Source of the DNA: Zoogloeaceae bacterium
GTDB lineage: Bacteria; Pseudomonadota; Gammaproteobacteria; Burkholderiales; Rhodocyclaceae
Reading direction: 5' to 3'
Assembly: GCA_031278735.1 (NCBI GenBank)
Contig: JAITJU010000152.1
Location: 1 to 9,181 of the forward strand
DNA: 9,181 nt
A model generated the notes under the pieces. The model was not told the DNA's origin. It did not search any database and saw nothing but the letters and a program-made list of their open reading frames with translations. Shown here in pieces: positions 1-6,146 of this stretch. Position 1 is the stretch's first letter. Each line of letters begins with the position of its first letter. The position numbers and the translations under genes are program-made.

Positions 1-1
1 C

Positions 2-97
2 TTCCCCGCCGTGGCCATCCACCGCCTGGGACTCGCCCGCGACGCCCGCGACGCCGCCCCCATCGCGCGCGATCTTCTCACCGCCGTGCCGGTGTGA
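2..97 (+). CDS. C-terminal fragment of a probable MoxR-type AAA+ ATPase (5' end outside window)
   Basis: An open frame enters from the left edge and stops at the TGA at 95-97, giving 31 residues. It contains FPAVAIHRL and ends in ARDLLTAVPV. This resembles the end of MoxR-family ATPases, where a helix of the type 'lPaVvgHRL' is followed by a last helix closing with a 'v.vP'-like tail. The AAA+ motifs (Walker A/B, sensors) would lie upstream, outside the window, so the call rests on the short tail and on context: the next gene encodes a DUF58 protein, and a TgpA-like transglutaminase homologue lies further down, which are the usual partners of MoxR. MoxR ATPases are thought to act as chaperone-like remodelers for metalloenzyme or membrane complex maturation. 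The gap to the DUF58 start is 75 nt and holds repeats. It could be another protein; the evidence is short. Confidence 0.55.
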   Translation, partial: FPAVAIHRLGLARDARDAAPIARDLLTAVPV

Positions 98-98
98 T

Positions 99-129
99 CA
101 GAGGACAGAGGGCAGAAGACAGAAGACAG
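99..129 (+). repeat. Tandem heptad array CAGARGR, about 4.4 units
   Basis: Directly after the stop of the upstream gene are four consecutive 7-nt units (CAGAGGA, CAGAGGG, CAGAAGA, CAGAAGA) and a partial fifth. The purine-rich strand is the plus strand. A related array lies in inverted orientation at 272-314, and the outermost 10 nt (CAGAGGACAG, 99-108) match exactly the reverse complement of 305-314. It looks like non-coding intergenic repeat material, possibly one end of a small repeat element. Confidence 0.75.
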
Positions 130-138
130 AAAAGTTGG

Positions 139-155
139 CGGCGGCAAGGCCGCCG
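139..155 (+). other. Perfect 7-bp GC hairpin just upstream of the DUF58 ribosome binding site
   Basis: CGGCGGC (139-145) pairs without mismatch with GCCGCCG (149-155) across a 3-nt AAG loop. The stem ends 5 nt before the GAGG ribosome binding site at 161-164. No T-run follows, so it is not an intrinsic terminator. It could modulate translation or mRNA stability between the upstream gene and the operon below, or simply be part of the repeat element formed by 99-314. Confidence 0.55.
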
Positions 156-160
156 ATATA

Positions 161-164
161 GAGG
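161..164 (+). promoter_or_regulatory. Ribosome binding site of the DUF58 gene
   Basis: GAGG lies 8 nt upstream of ATG 173. It supports that start although the resulting N-terminus is about 50 residues longer than the conserved protein. No other in-frame ATG or GTG with a ribosome binding site occurs between residue 4 and the first membrane helix. Confidence 0.6.
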
Positions 165-172
165 AAAAACCA

Positions 173-1228
173 ATGGATGCCATGCGTAATCTAGCTGGAA
201 CGAGAACCCGCGAAGCGGCGGGCGCTCCTGTCGTCCCCGCGCCGGGCGCTTCGCGTCCGCGAACGTTGCCGCCTTCCGTCTTCCGTTCTCCATCTTCTGA
301 AACCCTGTCCTCTGTAACGCCAACCGCCGCGGGCGTTTTCTGGCTGCTCGCGGCATTGGCGCTGCTGGCGACGGCGATCAATTACGGCAACAATCTGGTC
401 TTCGCGCTGGCTTTTCTGTTGTTCGCCGTCTGGCTGCAAGGCGCCTGGACATGCTGGCGCAATCTTGCCGGGCTGATCTGGCAACCGGAAATCCCCGCGC
501 CCGCCTTTGTCGGGGAAATGCTGCATCCGGGCGGTCATCTGCGCGACCCGTCGGGACGGCGGCGCGAACAGATTTTTCTTGCCTTTTCCGCAAGGGGCGC
601 GCGCCATCCGGGAAAACAGGCCAACCTCGCCGCCGACGGCGCGCGTCTGGATGTCGCCCTGCCCGCGCTCGTTCGCGGGCGACAGCACATCGAGCCTCTC
701 CGGCTGGTCTCCCTCTATCCGCTCGGACTGTGGCGCGCCAGCCGCGCCGTGGCGCCGATCCCGGCGTTGGCGTATCCGCGTCCGGCAGGCAATGCGCCCC
801 TGCCCGGCAAGGCGCCCAGACCAGCGCACAGACAGCAGGAATCCGGCGACTTTCAAGGCGTGCGCCCCTACGCGCCGGGCGATTCCCCCCGGCGCGTCAA
901 CTGGCGCGTCTATGGCCGGCGCGAGGAGCTGGTCGTCAACAATTTCGACGGCGGCCAGGGCGGACACGCCCTGTGGCTGGACATGGACGCATGCAAAGGC
1001 GACACGGAAACCCGCCTCTCGCAACTCTGCCAATGGGTGCTTGCCGCCGGGCAGCAAGGTCTGGAATACGGCCTGCGCCTGCCCGGCGCCCAGGGCATGG
1101 CGCCGGGACAGGGACGGGAACACCAGCAGAAATGCCTGGAGATGCTGGCATTGCTGCCCGCGGAAAAAATGACAGAAGACAGTTCATCCGGCGCCAAACG
1201 CCGCTCAATGAAAGGAGAACCCGCATGA
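173..1228 (+). CDS. DUF58 domain membrane protein
   Basis: This 351-residue protein belongs to the DUF58 family that accompanies MoxR ATPases. Two membrane helices (about 54-70 and 74-90, with the family-typical AINYGNNLVFALAF hairpin) precede a soluble part. The DUF58 signature is at about 225-258: GDFQGVRPYAPGD, then RRVNWRVYGRREELVV. The C-terminal part (265-330) resembles the family's degenerate von Willebrand-like end, with LDMDA, RLSQLCQWVL and GLRLPG segments. The biochemical role of DUF58 proteins is not firmly established; a role with MoxR and transglutaminase-like partners in envelope or metalloprotein maturation is inferred. Residues 1-50 are Pro/Ser/Arg-rich and not family-like; residues 33-49 are encoded by an inverted heptad-repeat array. 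The stop overlaps the next start as ATGA, so translation is probably coupled. Confidence 0.92.
   Translation: MDAMRNLAGTRTREAAGAPVVPAPGASRPRTLPPSVFRSPSSETLSSVTPTAAGVFWLLAALALLATAINYGNNLVFALAFLLFAVWLQGAWTCWRNLAGLIWQPEIPAPAFVGEMLHPGGHLRDPSGRRREQIFLAFSARGARHPGKQANLAADGARLDVALPALVRGRQHIEPLRLVSLYPLGLWRASRAVAPIPALAYPRPAGNAPLPGKAPRPAHRQQESGDFQGVRPYAPGDSPRRVNWRVYGRREELVVNNFDGGQGGHALWLDMDACKGDTETRLSQLCQWVLAAGQQGLEYGLRLPGAQGMAPGQGREHQQKCLEMLALLPAEKMTEDSSSGAKRRSMKGEPA
272..314 (-). repeat. Inverted, degenerate copy of the heptad array, inside the DUF58 coding sequence
   Basis: Read on the minus strand, this stretch is again a series of about six 7-nt units of the same kind (CAGAGGA, then CAGGGTT, CAGAAGA, TGGAGAA, CGGAAGA, CGGAAGG, with one extra base). 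The outer 10 nt are an exact inverted match of 99-108. On the plus strand it is translated as PPSVFRSPSSETLSSVT, residues 33-49 of the DUF58 protein, immediately before the first membrane helix. Together with 99-129 it delimits a stretch of about 216 bp. Confidence 0.65.
1211..1217 (+). promoter_or_regulatory. Ribosome binding site deciding the start of the cytochrome b-like gene
   Basis: AAAGGAG lies 7 nt before ATG 1225. The same frame is open far upstream (to about 451) but there it only shadows the DUF58 gene. This site and the ATGA overlap fix the real start. An identical AAAGGAG is used again at 3408-3414 ahead of the pseudopilin gene. Confidence 0.75.
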
Positions 1229-1791
1229 ATCCATCGCTTGCCCCCTCGAAGCCGTTGGCTCCCCCGAAGCCGTTGCCGGAAAAGGGCGCGGAACTCCTTC
1301 CCTGGCGCACCAAGGCTGCCTCCCGCCACCTTTTGATGTCCACGGTCTATAGCCTCGGCATCACGACGGCAACCGGCGTCATTCTGCTTTTGCCCCTGAA
1401 GAACGGACACCTCACCCTCATTGCCCTCGTCACGCACCTGACTTCCGGGGCGCTGGCCTTCCTGTTCTTCACCCCCTTCCTGTTCACCCACCTGAAGGAC
1501 GGTCGGGAATCCCTCTGGAATCTCCTCATGCCCTGGCGTCTCCTGCACCGGATTTACCGGGGCGAGACCCTCTATCATCGTCTGCTGGGCTATGGCCTGA
1601 CGTGTTCTCTCCTGCTCGTCTTCGCCAGCGGCCTCGTCATCGCGGCGCCTTCCATCGCCTATCTGCTGGGCAAGCCCATGACCCTCCTGCCCTACGGCGG
1701 ACACGCGATTCTGCTGAAAATCCATCGGGGCGTATTCGTCCTTCTCTTTCTCTTCCTCATCCTGCACTTCCCGAAAAGGTCGCTATCATGA
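1225..1791 (+). CDS. Small four-helix cytochrome b-like membrane protein
   Basis: This 188-residue protein has a proline-rich cytoplasmic-like tail (1-30) and about four membrane helices (roughly 36-57, 62-88, 119-147, 161-181). Histidines sit at positions suited to heme: H71 and H89 at the two ends of helix 2, H108 and H118 before helix 3, H160 before helix 4, and H167 and H181 in helix 4. H167 and H181 have 13 residues between them, the HX13H spacing of b-type cytochromes. A role as membrane electron carrier for the multiheme cytochrome c encoded next is inferred from this and from the ATGA overlap with that gene. The protein ends only 7 residues after H181, so it is a minimal version; classical cytochrome b subunits are longer. 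It could also be a heme-free cytochrome-b-fold anchor. Confidence 0.68.
   Translation: MNPSLAPSKPLAPPKPLPEKGAELLPWRTKAASRHLLMSTVYSLGITTATGVILLLPLKNGHLTLIALVTHLTSGALAFLFFTPFLFTHLKDGRESLWNLLMPWRLLHRIYRGETLYHRLLGYGLTCSLLLVFASGLVIAAPSIAYLLGKPMTLLPYGGHAILLKIHRGVFVLLFLFLILHFPKRSLS
1774..1779 (+). promoter_or_regulatory. Ribosome binding site deciding the start of the pentaheme cytochrome gene
   Basis: AAAAGG lies 8 nt before ATG 1788, embedded in the last codons of the cytochrome b-like gene. The frame is open upstream to 1602, but that part has no cytochrome-like or signal sequence. The start at 1788 places a membrane anchor or signal helix directly at the N-terminus. Confidence 0.7.
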
Positions 1792-3419
1792 AAATCCTGC
1801 CTGAAGGTTTTTTCTCCCTGCCGCTTTTCCGGTTTCTTCTTGTCCTGGGGATGACCCTCGCGCTTTTTCTGGGCGCCGGATTCCTGCTGCCGCCGCAGCA
1901 GGATCTGAGCGTGAATCCTGAGCGCGATCTGCCGCTCTATTCCCTGCCCTTCGGCAAACATCTTCCCTTTTATCCCGCCGAACTGACGACGCCCGACAAC
2001 CGGCTCGTCAACTGGCGGGCGATTCCCGGCTCGCGTTTCTGCGGCGAATGCCACCTGAAGGAGACCGTGGAATGGGCAACTTCCATGCACGCCATTTCCG
2101 ATCTCGATCTCGTTTATGACAGCACGGTACTGGAGAATACCGACGCTTCCGTGGCGGGGCGGGCGCACGGCGTGGAAAAGGGGCGCTGGTGCGAAGGCTG
2201 CCACAATCCGATGGGCGTTCTTTCCGGCGCGGTCACGCCCGCCAACAGCGTGCAGGAAATCGAAAACCTGGAGGAGGGAACCTCCTGCATCGTCTGCCAC
2301 ACGGCGAACCACGCCGAGCCACTGGCGGGCAACGGCGCGCTGGAGACGGACATCAACGGCGTCTTCCGCTACGGACATCCGGCGCTTCTCGCCGCCGCTC
2401 CTTCCCGGCACGCCCGCGACATGCGCGCCGTCCGGGAACAACCCCTGATGGGAGATGCCGCCCTGTGCGGCGCCTGCCATACGGAAATTCGTCCGCCGAC
2501 GGTGAATGGCGCAACGCCCCTGATGAGCCTTCAGGATACCTTCGATGAATGGCGGCATTCCCCCTACGCCCAGGAGGGCATCCAGTGCCAGAGCTGCCAC
2601 ATGGCCGAGGATCCGGCCGCCTTCGTCCGCGCCCTGAAGGAAGGCAAACGCCCGAAGAAAACCGTTTCCCACCGCTTCGTGGGCAACAACTACCTGCTCT
2701 CCAACACGAACCTGCCCACGAGCCTGCTCCTGAAACTGCGCGGCGGCACGCCCTCCGGTCTCAATCGCCTTTTTGACCGCGCAACCTTCATGAAGGAGAT
2801 GGAAAAGACGTTCAACGCCGTCGTCGCCCTGATGCAGGAAGCCGCCGAACTGGAAGTGGAAACCGCCCACATCAACCTGGCAAGCCGGGAATTGCGCTTC
2901 ACCGCCGCCGTCACCAACGCGGGCGCGGGACACGCGCTGCCCACCGGCCCGCTCGACCAGCGCTACCTGTGGCTGGAAGTCGAAGCCAAGGACGCGCGGG
3001 GCAATACTTTCTTCCATCAAGGCCGATTCGACGGAAAAACGGGCGAGGAAGACCTCACGGCCACCCGCTGGATCAAGGAAGTAACCGATGTCGAAGGGAA
3101 TCCCATACGCCGTCATGTGCTCTTCGACGCGCAACGGCTTTTCTACGTCCGCAAACCCATCCCGCCCCGTGAGACCGACCGGATCGATTATCGCGTCCCG
3201 CTGCCCGAAGGCGTCTACGGCCCCCTCAAGGTGGAAATCCGCCTCTGGTACCGGATCGCGCTACAGGACATCCTGGAAAACATCGAGCGGCAGAATCTGG
3301 GCAAGGTGGGCGTCATCCTGCCGCCGCTGCTCCTGAAAGAAGCGAGCGCCGACATGATCATGACCGATCCGAACGCCGGACGGCAGGCGGCATGGAGCCA
3401 AAACACGAAAGGAGAATGA
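1788..3419 (+). CDS. Pentaheme c-type cytochrome with C-terminal GHALPTG domain
   Basis: This 543-residue protein starts with a hydrophobic helix (about 12-35) that acts as uncleaved anchor or signal peptide, so the rest is periplasmic. Five CXXCH motifs are present, beginning at residues 85 (CGECH), 135 (CEGCH), 167 (CIVCH), 227 (CGACH) and 267 (CQSCH). The contexts 'CHLKETVEWATSMHA' and 'EWRHSPYAQEGIQCQSCHM' are typical of the cytochrome c554-like multiheme family with bis-His hemes. A beta-sandwich-like C-terminal half carries VTNAGAGHALPTG (about 378-390), a motif common in the non-heme domain of such proteins. It should carry electrons in the periplasm; its partner is probably the cytochrome b-like protein encoded by the ATGA-overlapping gene upstream. 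Catalytic activity cannot be deduced: no NrfA- or HAO-type signature is seen. Confidence 0.93.
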   Translation: MKILPEGFFSLPLFRFLLVLGMTLALFLGAGFLLPPQQDLSVNPERDLPLYSLPFGKHLPFYPAELTTPDNRLVNWRAIPGSRFCGECHLKETVEWATSMHAISDLDLVYDSTVLENTDASVAGRAHGVEKGRWCEGCHNPMGVLSGAVTPANSVQEIENLEEGTSCIVCHTANHAEPLAGNGALETDINGVFRYGHPALLAAAPSRHARDMRAVREQPLMGDAALCGACHTEIRPPTVNGATPLMSLQDTFDEWRHSPYAQEGIQCQSCHMAEDPAAFVRALKEGKRPKKTVSHRFVGNNYLLSNTNLPTSLLLKLRGGTPSGLNRLFDRATFMKEMEKTFNAVVALMQEAAELEVETAHINLASRELRFTAAVTNAGAGHALPTGPLDQRYLWLEVEAKDARGNTFFHQGRFDGKTGEEDLTATRWIKEVTDVEGNPIRRHVLFDAQRLFYVRKPIPPRETDRIDYRVPLPEGVYGPLKVEIRLWYRIALQDILENIERQNLGKVGVILPPLLLKEASADMIMTDPNAGRQAAWSQNTKGE

Positions 3420-3423
3420 AAAG

Positions 3424-3873
3424 ATGTCAAAAGAAATGACGATGATGACCAGGCCGGGACAAATGCGCCGGGCGAAGCCAGAGGAAGGCGGTTTTTCCAG
3501 TCTCACGGAACTCCTTGCCCTCTTTCTGCCGCTGGCCGCCGCCGTCGGCATGGGGTTCTTCCTGATCGCCGGACTTCCCAAGGAGGAGGACGCCCGCTAC
3601 AGCCGCGCCCGCGACGACATCCGCGCCCTGAAAAGCCTCTTGATCTTCAGCCCCCATATGCCCAACACCGAGACGGGCCTTTCGTATCTGGTCGACAGCG
3701 GCCAGATTCCCTTTCTGCCGAAAGACCCCTGGGGGCACCCGTACCAGTATCGCAACCCCGGCGCCGAACACGCCTGGGAACTCTTTTCCCTGGGGCCGGA
3801 CGGCGTTGAAAACGGCGACGACATCATCGCCTGGAACCTCTACGGCGGTCGCGCGGTCATCCCGAAACAATGA
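3424..3873 (+). CDS. GspG-like major pseudopilin homologue with atypical prepilin motif
   Basis: This 149-residue protein matches GspG (type II secretion major pseudopilin) over its C-terminal half: RARDDIRALKSLL, TGLSYLV, then LPKDPWGHPYQYRNPG and LFSLGPDGVENGDDI (residues about 99-134), which includes the calcium-binding loop region. The N-terminus has a 23-residue charged leader ending in GG, then FSSLTELLALF and a hydrophobic helix (about 25-51). In class III-type prepilins Glu is at +5 after the cleaved Gly; here, counting from F24, Glu29 is at +6. No other secretion gene (GspD, E, F, O) is in the window, so this is an orphan pseudopilin. Its ribosome binding site AAAGGAG (3408-3414) is 9 nt from the ATG, and it overlaps the next gene by ATGA. 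Confidence 0.86.
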   Translation: MSKEMTMMTRPGQMRRAKPEEGGFSSLTELLALFLPLAAAVGMGFFLIAGLPKEEDARYSRARDDIRALKSLLIFSPHMPNTETGLSYLVDSGQIPFLPKDPWGHPYQYRNPGAEHAWELFSLGPDGVENGDDIIAWNLYGGRAVIPKQ

Positions 3874-6146
3874 CGCCATCGACGACGGCGGACAGAAACG
3901 TGTCGCCTCCCCTTTTCTCCCGGACGAGCGCCGCCGGACAGGGAACGAAGTCAAACGGAAGATTCGATCCCGCCGCCGTTTCCTGCCTCCCGCTGCTCCT
4001 CCTTGCGCTGGCAAGTCACGCGCCCGTCCTGCCGCTGCTGGTGTGGCCGCCGCTCCTGTTGGCGCTGGCGAGCCGCCTTCTGCCGCCCCGCGCCTGGGCG
4101 GCGAGCCTGCGCCTGCTCCTGCTGGCCGGCGTCGTGGCCGCCTGCGGCTTTCTGCATGGCTGGCTGGACGCGCTCACCTTGCGGATTGCCCTCCTTTTCG
4201 TGCTGACCCTGAAATGGGCCGAGGCGAGAAGTCCGCGCGAATTCGCCCTCCTTGCCGCCGCTCTGTCCGTCGCGGGCGCCATCGGCCTTTTGCAGTGGAA
4301 CGAATGGATCGGCCTCCTCCTCATCTTCCTGCTGCCGCTCCTTGCCCTGCACACGCTGGAAAACACAACCCTTTCCCCGCAAGAAGAAACGGTGAAAAAA
4401 TCCCTGCTCGCGTCACTGGGGCGCAACGCGCCGCGCATCCTCGCGGCGCTGCCGCTGGCGGCGGTGCTCTTTCTCTTCTTTCCGCGCATTCCCGGCCCGT
4501 TATGGGACATCGGCCTCTCCTTCGGTCTGCCGCTCACGCTGGGACTGGAAAAATCCAATCAGGGACTGGGCGTCTCCACGCGCCTGAAGCCTGGCCAGGG
4601 ACAGACGCAAACCGGCGTCTCCGAAAGCCAGCCGGTGCTCGTCGCCGAATTCGAGAACTGGGTGCCGCCGACGAGCCTCCTCTATTGGCGCGGTCCGGTG
4701 TATTACGATTTCGACGGGCAGGAATGGCATCTGGACGCGGAATACGAAAAGGGACAAGGACGCGCCCTGATGCGCAAGGGATGGACGAAAGCCAGCGCCT
4801 TTGCCGCGACCCTGAAGCGCAAGACGCAGGAAATCCGCTACCGCGTCCGTCTCACGCCGCATGATCGCCTCTGGCTCTATGGCCTCGATCTGCCCGCCCG
4901 TCTGACCAGCGAAGCCTTCATCAGCGCGGATTGGCAAGTGCTCGCGCATCGTTCGGTGCAAGAAGAGGCAAGCTACCAACTGAGTTCGTGGCTGGATTGG
5001 GAGGCGGAAGGCGGCGTTTTGCCGGAGGCGCTGCGCCAGCGCGCGCTCGCCCTGCCCGCGCGAGGCAATCCGCGCCTCAGGGCGCTGGGCGCGGAGCTTG
5101 CCGCCTTGCCCGTCGAGGAACGCTACAGGCGCGTCCTTGCCTCGCTCGCGCAGGAAGGCTACCGGTTGCGCGAGCGGTTCGATTTTCAGGAAGGCGAAAA
5201 CGCGCTCGATCATTTCTGGTTCGCGGCGCGCGCGGGCAACGCCGATCTGTACGCCGGAACCTTCGTTTTCCTGATGCGCGCCGCGGGCGTTCCGGCGCGG
5301 CTCGTCGCCGGTTATCGGGGCGGCAAGCTGATGGCCTTGACCGATTATGTAATCGTCAAGAAAAATCACGCCCACGCCTGGGCGGAAATCTGGGAAGAAA
5401 AACGCGGCTGGCAACGCATCGATCCCATCGACCTGATCGCGCCGGAACGCTTTGGCGCGCCCGCCGCGACGCAGACTCAACCCAAGCCGACACGGAAAAA
5501 TCCCGCCGAAAGCGCGCCCCGAACAGAACCGGCAAAACCGCAAGCGCCCGCGTCAGGCCGTCAGAGCGGCAAGGAAGAAGCGCCCGGCGCATTCAACGTC
5601 CTCCTTGCGCCCGCGTCCGCGACAAAGAGCGGGTCGCTGCCCAACCTGGGCGATTTTCTGGGGCGCTGGATATTCCGTCTCGACGCCCAGACGCAGCAAT
5701 CCCTGCTTGGCGGCATGAGCGGCGGATTCGCCTGGCTCTGGCTCCTGGGCTGCGCGACGCTGGGCAGCGCGCTGGTGATGCTCGCCGGGCAGGCGCTTGC
5801 CAGACTGCGCGCCAATCGCCGCCTGCCGCCGCCCGAACGGGAATGGCGACGGCTCTGCCGACTATTGCGGCGGCACGGATTCCCATGCGCGGAATGGGAA
5901 TGCCCCAGCAACTTCGCGCGCCGCGTCGGCGCCGCGCAGCCGCTTCTGGCCGGGGAAATGCATAATCTCGCCGCGGCGTGGACGGACTGGCGCTACGCCA
6001 GGGATCGCGCCGACGCCCCCGAACGCCTCCGGGTTGCCGCCCGCAGGCTCTACAACCTTCTGATGGCGATCCAGGGAAGCGCCCCGCAATCAACGCCGAC
6101 GGCGGTGCCGACACGTCCGAGGCAGACGCCCGAAAGCGCCTCATGA
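3870..6146 (+). CDS. TgpA-like DUF3488/transglutaminase-core/DUF4129 membrane protein lacking the catalytic cysteine
   Basis: This 758-residue protein has the full TgpA layout. There are about six to seven membrane helices (35-204) followed by FFPRIPGPLW, then a periplasmic part with LYWRGPVYYDFDG (271-283), a transglutaminase core (about 400-525), a Pro/Lys-rich linker (525-590), a membrane helix (about 615-640) and a DUF4129-like C-terminus (about 645-735). In the core, the usual triad would be Cys in 'GFCEHYA', His in 'AHAWAE' and Asp in 'DPT'. Here the first reads GNADLYA, with Ala458 at the Cys position, while H502 (HAHAWAEIW) and D518 (RIDPID) remain. Flanking sequence aligns without gaps (FVFLMRAAGVPARLVAGYRGG), so misalignment is unlikely. 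The protein is therefore probably not a protease or transglutaminase, but a structural or binding relative. No clear ribosome binding site is seen; translation likely depends on the ATGA overlap with the pseudopilin gene. Confidence 0.93.
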   Translation: MTPSTTADRNVSPPLFSRTSAAGQGTKSNGRFDPAAVSCLPLLLLALASHAPVLPLLVWPPLLLALASRLLPPRAWAASLRLLLLAGVVAACGFLHGWLDALTLRIALLFVLTLKWAEARSPREFALLAAALSVAGAIGLLQWNEWIGLLLIFLLPLLALHTLENTTLSPQEETVKKSLLASLGRNAPRILAALPLAAVLFLFFPRIPGPLWDIGLSFGLPLTLGLEKSNQGLGVSTRLKPGQGQTQTGVSESQPVLVAEFENWVPPTSLLYWRGPVYYDFDGQEWHLDAEYEKGQGRALMRKGWTKASAFAATLKRKTQEIRYRVRLTPHDRLWLYGLDLPARLTSEAFISADWQVLAHRSVQEEASYQLSSWLDWEAEGGVLPEALRQRALALPARGNPRLRALGAELAALPVEERYRRVLASLAQEGYRLRERFDFQEGENALDHFWFAARAGNADLYAGTFVFLMRAAGVPARLVAGYRGGKLMALTDYVIVKKNHAHAWAEIWEEKRGWQRIDPIDLIAPERFGAPAATQTQPKPTRKNPAESAPRTEPAKPQAPASGRQSGKEEAPGAFNVLLAPASATKSGSLPNLGDFLGRWIFRLDAQTQQSLLGGMSGGFAWLWLLGCATLGSALVMLAGQALARLRANRRLPPPEREWRRLCRLLRRHGFPCAEWECPSNFARRVGAAQPLLAGEMHNLAAAWTDWRYARDRADAPERLRVAARRLYNLLMAIQGSAPQSTPTAVPTRPRQTPESAS

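Noticed and set aside
135..162. TTGGCG and TATAGA with 16-nt spacing as a sigma70-type promoter for the DUF58 gene
   Set aside because: The -10-like box touches the ribosome binding site, so the transcript would start only a few nt before the ATG and lose the site; the -35-like box is also part of the hairpin region.
451..1224. Upstream open extension of the cytochrome b-like frame, as if it were a 446-residue protein
   Set aside because: The extension overlaps the DUF58 domain in another frame and is Arg/Ala/Pro-rich without features; a ribosome binding site and ATGA overlap place the start at 1225.
1602..1787. Upstream open extension of the pentaheme cytochrome frame
   Set aside because: It lies within the last membrane helices of the cytochrome b-like gene, and starting at 1788 gives a proper N-terminal signal/anchor helix.
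1692..3134. Long minus-strand open frame (about 480 codons) opposite the pentaheme cytochrome gene
   Set aside because: The plus strand has five CXXCH motifs and a family-typical domain; the antisense frame shows no domain and is a by-product of high GC content.
1788..3419. Pentaheme nitrite reductase (NrfA) or hydroxylamine oxidoreductase
   Set aside because: There is no CXXCK heme and no HAO-type cross-link tyrosine context visible, and the C-terminal GHALPTG domain fits general multiheme cytochromes instead.
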